Below, in pieces: positions 43,251 through 54,686 of a stretch of DNA of 64,000 nt. The DNA is from Candidula unifasciata (Eukaryota; Mollusca; Gastropoda; Stylommatophora; Geomitridae). Within the stretch, counting starts at the first letter, position 1. Every line of letters starts with the position of its first letter. Under the pieces are notes generated by a model. That model saw nothing but the letters and a program-made list of their open reading frames with translations, made no database searches and was not told the origin of the DNA. The stretch is from assembly GCA_905116865.2 (NCBI GenBank), contig CAJHNH020002054.1, positions 15,001-79,000 of the forward strand, read 5' to 3'. The position numbers and the translations under genes were made by a program.

Positions 43251-44741
43251 ATAACGCTTTCAAATACTGCTAAACAATAACACTAAGAAGCAAACAGTTT
43301 TTTAGTTTTTGCAAAGACGATATATCCTTCTTACATTTGTAACTGGGGGAATTAAAATGCACGTTGAATTTTGCTCCGTTGCTGAAATATAATCAGATAT
43401 TCGCTTCCTAGAATATGATTTTTACGAGGCGTGCCAATAAATAATCTGATTCAGCACTCTCTATGAAAACAAAAAACAGAAACTTCAGTTTAATGATCAG
43501 AAAAAAAATAAATTTTCTGACACGTCAAAACCTAAAGCGTAGAAAACTGTTAAAGATTGCAAACACATTCAGAAGGAAATGGAATAGCGGTAAACCACTA
43601 TTTGCCAATGTTTCCATATTTTTGTTTCAAACATTCGTTATCCTTTTCTGTCTCCAGCTTCTCATCTTTCTGCATGGTATCCTTCGGAGTTCTAAATCTT
43701 GACCTTCCTGGTTTTATCATGTTCTCGTATTTCATTCAGTTTTTGTTTTCCCAACTTTATTTCGGTGGGGGCCGTGGGGGGGGGGGGTGCAAAAAGGGGG
43801 TGGGGGGTGCAAAAAGGGGGTGGGGGGTTAATCTAAACAGTATTCATCCCTGATAAAATCAGATGAAGTGTTTGTATACGGATTTTCCGTGCTGACAATA
43901 AGTTGGGCTTGTTTTATGTTACGGTCGTCGAATTTATTTTTGTTGACACATCAAAACGGTGTGTTATCTTCGTTATAAATCGTTGTAGCTACAGCTGTTC
44001 TCTGAGTTTGCTCCAGAGAGCTTGATGCTGTGGGGATTAAATAGACAAATCCCGAGTTCATCACCGTGTTTATTGATGTTATCTTATCATTTAGGACATA
44101 AATACTGGTTTCAGTTTTAATGTAATTTTCTTTTTAATTTTATTCGTTTTTGGAATTAAATGAACGATGCAAATAATATTGGGGTTGTGGATTTAACATT
44201 GTAATTACTTAAAGTGACACATCGTTATAAATGGAAAACATAATTTTTGCTGTTGGTTTGGGAATTAATTTTCTCACTTCCTTTTCCAAATCTCTTTCGT
44301 TCACTAGGCCTTAACTCCAGCAGAATATTCCATATCAGTTTTACAACTGTGCCTTTTTGTATGCAGCTTGTTGGTTCTTCGCCTCTCAGACAGATGCATT
44401 TCGACTTCGGTGGGGGGGGGGGGGGGGGGGTGAGTTTCGGCTAAATTACGGTCGCTTCGGTGGATTTTTGTTTTTAACGGAGATCACTGGGGTTGGATGT
44501 TGGTGTTATGGGGGTCATGCTTTGTGCGATGCCCTTGGCAGACGTTAGCTGCTCTGCGGTGAGAAGTCAAGCCCTGTGTGGGATAAAAATGCGGTAAAGC
44601 TGAATTTTTGTTTATTTAACTCTGCTTTAACCTGGATGTCGACCTCACCAGCTGGTTGACCCAACCAGGTACACGAGGACAACTGCCTGATCATGGATGA
44701 TTATGGGTGTTTGGCTTATTATTCCACCAATGGTTTACTCA
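43251..44741. other. Unassigned stretch of about 1.5 kb
   Basis: T-rich on the plus strand. G-rich direct repeats of GTGCAAAAAGGGGGTGGGGG lie at 43786-43828 and a G-run near 44411-44430. Short open frames have no recognised domains. Confidence 0.5.
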
Positions 44742-45000
44742 GGACCGCTATGGTGTAGCGGCTAGAGGTTCGCCTACGCGTCGGAGGGTCATGAGTTCAG
44801 GTTCTGACGGACCTTTTCAAACCTCACCTTGGCTCCTAGGTCGACCCAGCCTCAAACGGGTACCAGGGAAAGTCCTGGGAACCTAAAGGCGGCTGGTGTG
44901 ATGCTGACCACTTCACCGACCAAGTGCCGATTGATATGTGAAATATAGGACCAGCCCTATGTGTCCAATTCACCTGAGGGCATGGAAAAAGGTCTTTTTC
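44742..45000 (+). mobile_element. SINE group B, full head (copy 7)
   Basis: GGACCGCTATGGTGTAGCGG (A box), GGGTCATGAGTTCAGGTTC (B box, altered), TAGGTCGACCCAGCCTCAAA, AAAGGCGGCTGGTGTGATGC, then CATGGAAAAAGGTC. Diverged but full length. Confidence 0.88.
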
Positions 45001-45084
45001 TTGAATGGGCTACTCGGTCACAGGTCGGAAAGTGGAAGGGTCATCGCTTCAACACTGCAGGGGTTCTTTTCTGGGCTACGTGGT

Positions 45085-45325
45085 GGCGATAGGTTTAGGT
45101 TTAGACAATGGATCAACATCATGACACAAGGATAGTAACCCATAAGTGCTCCGTTCTAATTCTGAGTCAAGCCTGAGTCAGAAGAATCTCAGGAAAGTTC
45201 TCTAACGGAAGGTTTAGACAATGGATCAACATCATGACACAAGGATAGTAACCCATAAGTGCTCCGTTCTAATTCTGAGTCAAGTCTGAGTCAGAAGAAT
45301 CTCAGGAAAGTTCTCTAACGGTGAC
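45085..45325 (-). mobile_element. Repeat H (copy 2), internally duplicated
   Basis: Two tandem copies of 113 bp (GGTTTAGACAATGGATCAAC at 45098 and 45211) from one end of repeat H, with only a few differences. The rest of H is missing. Confidence 0.8.
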
Positions 45326-47068
45326 GAACTCGGCATTCGAAATCGGCATGACTTGGTAGCGAGCATGAATATAGCCTAGATGAACACAGACTACAATATA
45401 ACCAAAAGCTCCCACTCGGTGGATGATGGGAAAAGTTTCAGTTCTAGTTCCATTTTGAAAAAATATCTAAAACTCGACCATGTTCAATACACTGTCGGCG
45501 GCTCGCCAACGATCTCTGGTTATATTTGTGGTCTGGTTTCTTTGCGTCACTTAAGTGGCTTAGATTCTGGTATGTATGCCAGCTCTCTGGCTTTTTATTC
45601 CCATAACAATGGATAGACTTCTCCTTCCTGTCTTTTTCGTAAAGCGTGTTTTTTATCCTTATGTTCCCGATGTTGTCCTTGTAGATCATCCTCCGCCTTA
45701 TTAATCCTCCTTATTATTTTGTCCTTGTGTCCTCTGCTGTGTTTCCGAAGCTGTCCTCTTCTAGTTGGCCAGGCGTATCTCGTAAGAGACTGAGCTATGG
45801 GTGAACGTGCTCCTGTTTTTTTTTAATTTCTTCACCAAGAATCTTGGAACTTTGTCTGCTTGATCCCACACTGTCTACAACACCCAGATGCTATCCATGT
45901 TTACCTGTCAAGGGGCTACATCAGACAGTCATTAGAACTTGTTTTCCATGAAACAACTAGAATCAATATTGAAAAGAAACAAGTGCCAAGTTCTGGCCCA
46001 AGTTCACTAGCCTCAATCTTTCAAAATTGATAGTTTTAGGCGTTGAAAACAGCGGCTTCCTGAAAGGTCAATATTGACTGTGGCTAGTCGAATCTTTGGA
46101 TATGAAAAGAACAAAATCAATGAAGTCAATAATATCGAAGTACTTTCAAAATCTAAGAACTGCAACAATGCAATATGTTCCACCCCTCATTTTCCCCTTC
46201 CGTAAGCGGTCTTCATATTACACGCCTAAATAGTTATGTAGATTCACACTCTACCTGTTTAACTTCAAAGTCAACATTTTTGGATGGTTTCAAAAAATGT
46301 CATATTGTTAACATCTCGTTTAAGCAAACCATTCTTTATCTTGTTATTAAAGATAACACAAACCTTTTCTTTCTTTAGGTAGCGTGCAGCTTCTTGTCTG
46401 CATGGATTCATTGTATTCTAAATATTCTATACGGCCATTACAACATTTACTGAATACTTGAGGAAATGTCTGTTTTCATTTATTTCAATGCAATCTTTGA
46501 CATTTATAACCGTGGTGCCGTTTAGTATAGAATATAATACTGATTCTCTTGCAGAGAATGAGTAAATAACAGATGGCTTGAGGACAATTACCGCTCAATG
46601 TACAATGCAATGCTGGTATTCTGGTGAAACGAATGAGTAACAGGCTGAGCGCGGCTGTGTGTCGAAGGGATTAGGGAAATCGTTTTATAGTTCAATCCTC
46701 GATGTTTGTCAGGGATCGATTTCCGTGTTGAGCGGTTTAGTAGAAAGAAACGATCTTTCTTGTGGCTTAAGGGAAGTAGATTGCACAGCTGACGAAATTT
46801 AGGTCACACTTGGGGATATTACCATATTTGAGGTGGTTGATGCCTTTGCTCCATTAGGGAATAGACGGTAGAAGAAAACGAGCAGTGGATGCATTAAAGG
46901 AAACTTCCACTGTGGAAACGACACTATTCTTCTTTCTCTATCTCTCCCCCCCCCCCCCATTTGTGTATCCCTTCCGTCTGAGTATAGTCGCTGTCTATTG
47001 TACAGAGCAAAGCAAACATGCTCAGCATATTAAGTGATTAAGTGTTTAAAAAAAATGCACAGTCAAGT
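45326..47068. other. Unassigned stretch of about 1.7 kb
   Basis: No gene recognised. A minus-strand 81-codon frame (45444-45689) and a plus-strand 67-codon frame (46175-46378) have no family features. A C-run lies near 46946. Confidence 0.5.
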
Positions 47069-47247
47069 AATAGGAATAAACTCACAGGGAGCAAGTACAG
47101 CAGGGATCTACCAGTCATCAGTAGAGGATATCCTCGTCGACAAGTGTTTCGGCCCACGATTCTCCTAGACACTTTCGGAGGTGGGCCCACCTGAGTTCAT
47201 GAAGCTCAGAACTGGTACCCTGCTGCACGAGATTACCGGATGGTGTT
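47069..47247 (-). repeat. Structured repeat R (copy 1)
   Basis: The minus strand reads ACACCATCCGGTAATC, GAGCTTCATGAACTCAGGTG, CGTGGGCCGAAACAC, CTACTGATGACTGGTAGATC and TGAGTTTATTCCTATT. The same unit follows the 145-codon frame at 55373-55550. The perfect palindrome GGTGGGCCCACC (47180-47191) is kept in both copies. Confidence 0.8.
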
Positions 47248-47301
47248 TTTCTTTCGAAAGAAGTAGCGCATTGAGCTTATGCAGCAAGACTCGTACTCTT
47301 A

Positions 47302-47482
47302 TGACCCTGGCGCCGACTGCCTTCACTTCCCAGGTCTGTACCTGACACCCATTTTTAATACAGGTTCTATCTGGGATTCAAGTTCATGTTTTAAAAAAAA
47401 AATGCGTCACTGTGCGGATTTGATCTCATGACCTTCCGATCCGCAGGCGAAAGTCTGTCCTCTACAGCAGGGCGGCTCCCAA
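47302..47482 (-). mobile_element. SINE group B, 5' half (copy 8)
   Basis: The minus strand has GGGAGCCGCCCTGCTGTAGA, GCCTGCGGATCGGAAGGTCA, TGAGATCAAATCC (B box region) and then the body to GCCTTCACTTCC in reverse. The 3' end is lost. Confidence 0.75.
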
Positions 47483-47780
47483 ATAACAAGGGGTTAGTAT
47501 AATCACTGGTTAGTATATTATGTGGTTGGGGCGGTTAAGGAGTTAATGGCAGTTACGATACGTGCACTAAGCCGAGATGTTCCTAGCATACCCTGAAGAA
47601 TGATATAGGAGCATTAATAGATAGATTCAGAGTACGATGAAGATGGATACTGAATCTAATCAGTCAGTCAGTTTTTTAAGTACTCTATACATAAGATGCC
47701 TTGCAAGAATTATTATGTGCTATCTGATTGCTTTTAAACATCTACATTATGTTTGTTTGTTTATGTTTATCTTTTTTTAA

Positions 47781-48145
47781 CGGATCAACATCATGACACA
47801 CGGATTCAACCCGCAAGTGTTGCGTTCTACTTCTAAATCAAGCCTGAGTCTGAAGAATCTCAGCGCAGTGCACAAACTCCGTTGCATCGGCAAGGATCCT
47901 GAAACACTTTGGGTAGATGTTTAACTCTAAATTTACTCCCGGGAAGTGTCATTATCGATGTACAACTGCCAAGGTATTTATTTAGGTGCGAAACAATACA
48001 CACGGGCGTCCGATCTTTCTACCCATAGACCAGGGGAAATTACTAGAAGTCGACGCTAAAAAATCTCAGCTTTCACCGGTTCTTGAACCAAGGACCCCAA
48101 GCACTCGGGTCGCACACCATATCTGAAGACCATTCAACCACCAAC
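47781..48145 (-). mobile_element. Repeat H (copy 3), near full length
   Basis: Matches 15163-15553 over its whole length (GGATCAACATCATGACACAC, GAAGAATCTCAGCGCAGTGC, CACCGGTTCTTGAACC). On the minus strand GGTTCAAGAACC is a B-box-like motif near the presumed 5' head. Confidence 0.65.
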
Positions 48146-48365
48146 ACATCTACATTAGCCTCACACATTGTTCATTGTTTATTTTAGAGACCTTTTTCAT
48201 CACATATCTAAGATGACCATAAGTGCTCCGATCTCTTCCTGAGTGTCTCCAAATGTTTTTAAAGCATCACCCATATTCTGGCTAAGTGTTTCCACCACAC
48301 AAAACAGAATTAGCTATTCCAACTTCACTGCTGAAGTGCCACTTTCATTTCATGTGTTTTGTCTT

Positions 48366-48640
48366 GTAGTTGTGGCTTAAGCGTTGCGAGTCGACTCGTA
48401 ATTCCAACGTACAGCGATTGAAACCCACTGCTGGCTGCGTGGATTTTTATCATGGTATGGGGCGTCGCAGGTCGACCCAGCCTAAAATGGGTACCAGGAT
48501 GTATGTCCTAGGAAAGTAAAGACGGCAGGCGTAATGCTGACCACATTACCCACCTAGTGCCGATTGGTCTGTGAAATATGGGACGCTCTTCCTTTATGCC
48601 CGATGCGCTTAACGCGTGAAAAGGAATCTTTACTTTCTTC
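48366..48640 (+). mobile_element. SINE group A, near full length (copy 5)
   Basis: TTGTGGCTTAAGCGTTGCGA (A box), CAGCGATTGAAACCCACTGC (B box), GGTCGACCCAGCCTAAAATG, GTAAAGACGGCAGGCGTAAT, 3' end GGAATCTTTACTTTC. The first bases of the head are missing. Confidence 0.92.
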
Positions 48641-48659
48641 ACTTTTTTTTTGTATTAGC

Positions 48660-49329
48660 ACTTGTGATTCTACTTAACATCATTTTCATCATTTTCCTCA
48701 AATGTCCCCCCCCCCCCCCCAGTCTTTTCCTTCCTCAGTGTCTGGCGCTTGTATCCGTAAGAATAACAGACCACTCACACACATCTAGTCAGTAAGTGGA
48801 ATCAGAAGTCATCTAAAGACACGAATAAAATAAAATTAACTGATTGCTTGTCATCCTCTAGGACAATATTTGGCTTGGTCTCAGAAATTCTCTGAGAAAT
48901 GACAGTCTACTTCACTAAATAAACGTATCTGAATGATTAGCAAAAGTATTATGTAAGTAAACATGTTCCTTTCATTGTCCCACTAGTAATTTTAAATATT
49001 ATTTTGATACGATAATATTACATTGACAAAAGAAAGCGGTAATGCCAGAATAACCAGGCGGGTTTAAGTCAGTTTATTCAGTTGAAAGAAAAATCGATAC
49101 GACGATTTAATTTAGACTTTTTGACTTCTTTCACCTAACCCCGTTCTATAGGTCAGACCAGATGCCTCAGCAGTCAATCCTTGGCAAGTGAATCTCGTCT
49201 CTATAGGAGTTTTGATATTTCAGACTTGTTTTTGTAGGCTTGTTATTCTTTGGTGTGTTTCTTCTATTTTCACTTTATTCTCTTCCTCTTTCTGCCTCTG
49301 TCTGTCTGTCAGTCTGTCTGTCAGTTTGT
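48660..49329. other. Unassigned stretch
   Basis: C-run near 48706-48720; otherwise no gene or repeat recognised. Confidence 0.5.
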
Positions 49330-49552
<223 letters not shown>

Positions 49553-49684
49553 CTTACTTTGTTCGTTCTCTTTCCCGCTCTCTCCCTCTCTCATCCTCTC
49601 CTCTCTCCATTAGAGAACGTTTCTTCACATTATTGCTACTTTTAAAAGTTTCGGAACGGTGATGTCACAATAATGGACACACTT

Positions 49685-49689
<5 letters not shown>

Positions 49690-49762
<73 letters not shown>

Positions 49763-49800
49763 CAAAAAAAAAGAGAAAGAGAGTCTGACAGAAAAAAAGA
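49690..49800. repeat. (GA)n microsatellite
   Basis: GA repeats with A-rich interruptions to about 49800. Confidence 0.97.
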
Positions 49801-50036
49801 GGGAATGCAGAACACTTTGAGTTAACAATCTTCAGTCACAGAAAAACAAAATCTAGACAAAGTATATGGAAATGACACTATAAACTTTAAAACATATACA
49901 ATGTAGAAATTGATAAATCGATGAAACGGTATATAAAGTCTCAATTTATCGATCAATGTAACCTGATATTGTTCATCATTGGCTTTGCAAGATACAAATT
50001 TATTAGATCATATCGACATTTACACGTCTGGGTTGA

Positions 50037-50345
50037 CTGATTCGCTTGGTCTCAGTGGCAACAGTCAGGTCGTCGATTCAAATTGTAACAGAAATGTATG
50101 GATTGTTTGTAATGTTACCACAGTCGACGTCAGTACATAAATTAGTGCTTTTCCAGGCATGTTCGGTCCTCCAATGAAACAACCTTTCCAAGGTACCTTT
50201 ACTGATTTTTCCATGAAAAGTGTGTTAAAATGTCTCATATCTTGACCTAGAAAAAGGCACCGTTGTGCGTCACCGGATTTTACTCTTAGTTCGTGTAATC
50301 ACACTGTAATTAAAGGTAATCGCTTTATCGATGTTAAACTCTCAT
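50037..50345 (+). repeat. Interspersed repeat I (copy 3), tRNA-like head
   Basis: A head-like part (CTTGGTCTCAGTGGCAACAG and GGTCGTCGATTCAAATTG) is followed by TTACCACAGTCGACGTCAGT and GCATGTTCGGTCCTCC, shared with the copy at 41975. The A- and B-box-like strings suggest a tRNA-derived SINE, but they are diverged. Confidence 0.6.
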
Positions 50346-50374
50346 GCAGTGAAGTAATGGTCGCTTTATACACA

Positions 50375-50458
50375 TAGGCGCACCAGGCATATAGGCTAGA
50401 CTCATTAGCGCTGGCCGCCTTTACTTCACAGGCCTTTACCTGGTACCCAGAATGTTAG

Positions 50459-50497
<39 letters not shown>

Positions 50498-50545
50498 TTC
50501 CATGTGAATTTGAACCCACGACTTTCGGAAACTCTAGTATACGCT
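50375..50545 (-). mobile_element. SINE group B, partial with long A/T tract (copy 9)
   Basis: CATATAGGCTAGACTC, GCTGGCCGCCTTTACTTCAC and CTGGTACCCAGAATG are present. A 30-bp A-run sits where other copies have a short run, then TTTGAACCCACGACTTTCGG (B box region, reverse). The internal homopolymer has expanded. Confidence 0.75.
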
Positions 50546-51122
50546 AATGTTGTTTTTGATTATACCCTTTCCAATGAATAAACAGATGTGGAACTTTTAA
50601 GGCCGTTAAATATTATGAATTATTCAAGTAACAGAAAGTGTATTGATCGGCACTCATAGAAAGAAGTATGATAGATAGAAGAACACACTAGACAACATAA
50701 AAATCGAAAGCTATAGTTACCGTGCCAGGAATAGAACCTGTCACTTCCAGAATGAATACAAGTGCACTAAGAACATGGTCAACGAGGCAGCCCCTTTCCA
50801 ATGTTCATAGGCCCATCATTACATGATTAGGACATCGTTACCTTGTATCCGTTATTCTTAGTCCATAGCATAGATGCCCTTAGAGATTTTTTACACTTGC
50901 ATCGTTGCCTACCTTTTGCTCGCTTGCTCCAGTATGTTTTTTTTTTTTAATATTGATGTTTTTAATAAGGCCTAAATATTTCAATAGTCTCTTGTTTTCC
51001 CCTTTTCTTTCAGTAACTCATTTCACAATGTTTCCAGAATCTCTGTATTTGATGCCTTATACAATGATAATATAAACCCAATATAAAGTAGCCCTAGACT
51101 GCAGAAAAAAAAAAAAAATGTC
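50546..51122. other. Unassigned stretch
   Basis: No gene recognised. A short A-run directly precedes the foldback element. Confidence 0.5.
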
Positions 51123-51559
51123 GGCTATCCTCCGAATTACGGTCCTAAATTATCGAGGCGGAAAATATACCCTAACAGAGCCTCAGTTGCGTGTCAAGTG
51201 CGCACTTCCATCGTATTAAATTGCGCACTTCAAGCGAATTCTGCCATCGCTGAGAGTATCCCAAACGCCGCTCACGCGGCGTGGATTGGGGCTAAACTAG
51301 ATGGCTGGGACACCCTAGCAGCAGCTACCGCATCTCCTGCAGCTTCCTTCATTTTATTTGCTCGTGATTCCTAGCCATCTAGATTAGCCCCAATCCACGC
51401 CGCGTGAGCGGCATATGGCATACGCTCGGAGGTGGCGGAAGTTCTCAATTCGGGTGTGGCGTTATAGTCCCTCAAAGTGCGCAATTGACACGTGACTGAG
51501 GCTCTGTTAGGGTATATTTTCAGCGTCGATAATTTAGGACCATTATTCGGAGGATAGCC
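51123..51559. mobile_element. Foldback (palindromic) non-autonomous transposon-like element, 437 bp
   Basis: The outer arms are long inverted repeats: GGCTATCCTCCGAATTACGG at 51123 pairs with the end of the element at 51559, and homology runs inward for about 80 bp (TCCTAAATTATCGA, AATATACCCTAACAGAGCCT). After a diverged middle, a second arm pair follows: GCCGCTCACGCGGCGTGGAT at about 51271 and its inverse at about 51384-51411. The central loop is about 70 bp. GCCGCTCACGCGGC also has its own inverted repeat. No open frame. No clear target duplication was seen. Its shape suits a MITE or foldback element mobilised by a transposase elsewhere. Confidence 0.8.
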
Positions 51560-51589
51560 TAAAAGTCAATTATTGCTTCTTTTTTAACA

Positions 51590-51715
51590 CTTTTGCTGTT
51601 TAGGCAGGATGGGGGGGGGGGGGGGGGGGGTCTTTGAGCTTGAGGTTTTACAGCAGCCCGGCTAGTGCTTTCGCCACGATTCTGCAAGTGATTATTTTGT
51701 TATGCCCCTAGCATA
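51590..51715 (+). repeat. Interspersed repeat J (copy 3, 3' half)
   Basis: TTTAGGCAGGAT, a G-run of about 20, TCTTTGAGCTTGAGG, then GGCTAGTGCTTTCGCCACGA. It matches the distal half of J copy 2. The 53-bp array begins at its end. Confidence 0.8.
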
Positions 51716-52560
51716 ATCTTGATAGCATAATCTTGATAAACAAAAACAAACACACACAAAACTGTACCATGTGGAAAAACTAGTGATAAACATATCAGTG
51801 TCGGCATAATCTTGATGAACAAACGTGAAAAACTAGTGATAAACATATCATTGTCGGCATAATCTTGTTCAACAAATCTAAAAAAAAAAAAAACTAGTGA
51901 TAACCATCAGTGTCGGCATAATCTTGATAAACAAATGTGAAAAACTAGTGAAAAACATATCAGTGTCGGCATAATCTTGATAAAAAATGTGAAAAACTAG
52001 TGATAAATATATGTGTCGGCATAATCTTGATAAACAAATGTGAAAAACTAGTGATAAATATTTCAGTGTCGGCATAATCTTGATAAACAAATGTGAAAAA
52101 CTAGTGATAAACATATCAGTGTCGGCATAATCTTGATAAACAAATGTGAAAAACTACTGATAAACATATCATTGTCGGCATAATCTTGTTCAACAAATCT
52201 AAAAAAAAAAAAAACTAGTGATAACCATCAGTGTCGGCATAATCTTGATAAACAAATGTGAAAAACTAGTGAAAAACATATCAGTGTCGGCATAATCTTG
52301 ATAAACAAATGTGAAAAACTAGTGATAAATATTTCAGTGTCGGCATAATCTTGATAAACAAATGTGAAAAACTAGTGAAAAACATATCAGTGTCGGCATA
52401 ATCTTGATAAACAAATGTGAAAAACTAGTGATAAATATTTCAGTGTCGGCATAATCTTAATAAACAAATGTGAAAAACTAGTGATAAACATATCAGTGTC
52501 GGCATAATCTTGATAAACAAATGTGAAAAACTACTGATAAACATATCAGCCACAACAAAA
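51716..52560. repeat. 53-bp tandem array with a six-unit higher-order repeat
   Basis: The unit contains CAGTGTCGGCATAATCTTGA, TAAACAAATGTGAAAAACTA and GTGATAAACATAT. A variant unit with an A-run (AAATCTAAAAAAAAAAAAAA) occurs near 51876 and 52195, about six units apart, showing that a block was duplicated. Confidence 0.96.
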
Positions 52561-52597
52561 TCTTGAAAAACTAAAACTGTCTCAAATAAAAAATTTT

Positions 52598-52838
52598 TTT
52601 ATGTTGAATTAGGAATCGACATCACAGCACTCGAGACACTCCCATAAGTGACACTCCCATAATGATCTGTCTGCGCCTCAGCAGTGTTCACTCGCTCTCA
52701 AAGGGTCCTCACAATATCTAACTTATCATACATTAATTTATTCTAAGTGATGCAGAGCCAGAGAGCTTTCTGTCTGATATTTCCCATCACACTGGCATGA
52801 CCTACGAGAAAATATCCAAAGAATGATAAATTTGTGAC
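52598..52838 (-). pseudogene. Jockey-like LINE C-terminal relic (copy 5)
   Basis: Nucleotide match to the 38330-38700 relic (GACATCACAGCACTCGAGAC, ATAATGATCTGTCTG, GCATGACCTACGAGAAAATA), in the same orientation but with an internal deletion. No frame is open. Confidence 0.7.
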
Positions 52839-52933
52839 AAACATATCAATCCTGAAAATAAGACCGAGTCCAATTCCATTTTATTCCCTTTGAAAAGGAT
52901 GACTTAAAGCTTATTTTAGGGCGTACCTTATGT

Positions 52934-53190
52934 AAAGTAAAGATGCCTTTTCACGCCTTAGGCGCATCGGGCATATGGAAAGAGCGTCCCATATTTTTAC
53001 AGACCAGCCGGCACTGGGTGGGTACTGTGGCCGTCCCAGGGACAGCCATCTTGGTACCCATTTTTTAGGCTGGGTCGACCTGCGACGTCCCATACCATGA
53101 TAAAAATTAACGCAGCCAGCAATGGGTTTAGATCGTTAAACGTTGAAATTACTACTCAGACTCGCAACGCCTGAGCCACAGACGCCGCTA
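52934..53190 (-). mobile_element. SINE group A with probable target-site duplication (copy 6)
   Basis: On the plus strand AAAGTAAAGATGCCTTTTCA begins the reversed 3' end. GGCTGGGTCGACCTGCGACG and AGACTCGCAACGCCTGAGCC, then CAGACGCCGC end the head. TACCTTATGT (52924-52933) and TACCTTTTGT (53191-53200) flank it, a 10-bp duplication with one change. Confidence 0.9.
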
Positions 53191-53200
53191 TACCTTTTGT

Positions 53201-53842
53201 GTTATACGTAAAAAAATATTTATTCAAGTACAAAATAACTAAATATATTGTAATACAGCTATTTCATTTTCTAGTGGAACATTTTTATAATTCAATCCGT
53301 TATCCGTATGGCTAACGATCGTAACTATTTACGGTAGGGCTTATATTACAAGACTCCTGAAAAATCATACCGTTTCTTATTTCGGATGTCTTATTTTTGG
53401 GGAAACAGTATTTAGATTTTATTTTCACAATGATTACTCGGTTTCTTTTGCAATGATTGTCAGTACTGAAATTATGTTGTCCGTGCTTCTTAATTATCAC
53501 AGGAAAAAATTACTACAATAACAATTCGTATGTAGTAATATCTGCTCCTTTTTAAGATATATTTCTAGTTCAGCGGACCTCAACGTCGCGACTCACAGGT
53601 TTAAAACTCTGCTTTCGTTTATTTCTGGGTTTTCAAATCCCCAGCGATGTCGTCTATTCCTGCTAGAGACTGTTTCCGGTACCTTCGAAAGAATTATTTA
53701 ACAGACCACACATGAGACACGTTTTAAAGGTAAACTAGATAAACAAGAACTGACAAGGTATTTCTTATGTATGGTGACATAGATTTTTTAATGTCGTTGA
53801 AATATGTTAAAATAAAACAAACTCTCCAGTACTAGCTCGTTA
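53201..53842. other. Unassigned stretch with a possible hAT-like end
   Basis: Near 53574 CAGCGGACCTCAACGTCGCG ACTCACAGG resembles a hAT-type end (CAGTGGTTCTCAACC...GTCGCGA). No transposase frame. Otherwise nothing recognised. Confidence 0.4.
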
Positions 53843-53940
53843 CCTTCTTCTTCGCATTCATCGACAGTGAACTCCAGGGTAAAATTCTGGTTGTTTGTCC
53901 ACTTTTGGACTTTAGTCTTGTTGCTTCATCTTGTTCTTCT
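53843..53940 (-). repeat. SINE-like repeat F (copy 4)
   Basis: The plus strand reads TTCTTCTTCGCATTCATCGA, AATTCTGGTTGTTTGTCCAC, the reverse complement of the F 3' half. It lies directly before the large CTT array. Confidence 0.7.
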
Positions 53941-53967
53941 TGTTCTTTTTGTTGTTCTTGTTGTTGT

Positions 53968-54486
53968 TGTTGTTCTTCTTTTTCTTCTTCTTCTTCTTCT
54001 TCTTCTTTTTCTTCTTCTTCTTCTTCTTCTTCTTCTTCTTCTTCTTCTTCTTCTTCTTCTTCTTCTTCTTCTTCTTCTTCTTCTTCTTCTTCTTCTTCTT
54101 CTTCTTCTTCTTCTTCTTCTTCTTCTTCTTCTTCTTCTTCTTCTTCTTCTTCTTCTTCTTCTTCTTCTTCTTCTTCTTCTTCTTCTTCTTCTTCTTCTTC
54201 TTCTTCTTCTTCTTCTTCTTCTTCTTCTTCTTCTTCTTCTTTTCTTCTTCTTCTTCTTCTTCTTCTTCTTCTTCTTCTTCTTCTTCTTCTTCTTCTTCTT
54301 CTTCTTCTTCTTCTTCTTCTTCTTCTTCTTCTTCTTCTTCTTCTTCTTCTTCTTCTTCTTCTTCTTCTTCTTCTTTCTTCTTCTTCTTCTTCTTCTTCTC
54401 TTCTTCTCTTCTTCTTCTTCTTCTTCTTCTTCTTCTTCTTCTTCTTCTTCTTCTTCTTCTTCTTCTTCTTCTTCTTCTTCTTCTTT
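53968..54486. repeat. (CTT)n array, about 520 bp
   Basis: Almost pure CTT with a few one-base slips. It lies between two repeat F copies in the same orientation and sits exactly at the position of the GAA tail of the right-hand copy. Open frames of 209-243 codons on both strands are artefacts. Confidence 0.98.
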
Positions 54487-54590
54487 GTTCTTGCTGTGAA
54501 TTCTGGCGGAAAGTCCCGGTTATTGATCCTGTTGGTCTTTGCCTTTGTATCAAGACCTGAGTTTTGCGAAGAAATAATGAAAAGAGAGAA
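54487..54590 (-). repeat. SINE-like repeat F (copy 5)
   Basis: GTGAATTCTGGCGGAAAGTC, CCGGTTATTGATCC, then CCTGAGTTTTGCG. This is the reverse complement of the family 3' half. The CTT array is its tail. Confidence 0.7.
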
Positions 54591-54686
54591 GAGGGAGAGA
54601 AGGGGAATTATGGAAAGGAGGAGAAGAAAAAGATGAAGAATGGCAATAGGGGAAGGATGAGAAAGGAAAGGGGAAGAAGGTGACGA

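Noticed and set aside
47069..47247. Hammerhead ribozyme in repeat R (GAAAC and CTGATGA both present)
   Set aside because: The motifs are in the wrong order and spacing for a standard hammerhead, and I found no stems joining them.
53867..54636. Poly-Leu, poly-Ser, poly-Phe and Glu/Lys frames of about 210-243 codons
   Set aside because: Encoded by the CTT microsatellite in each phase.
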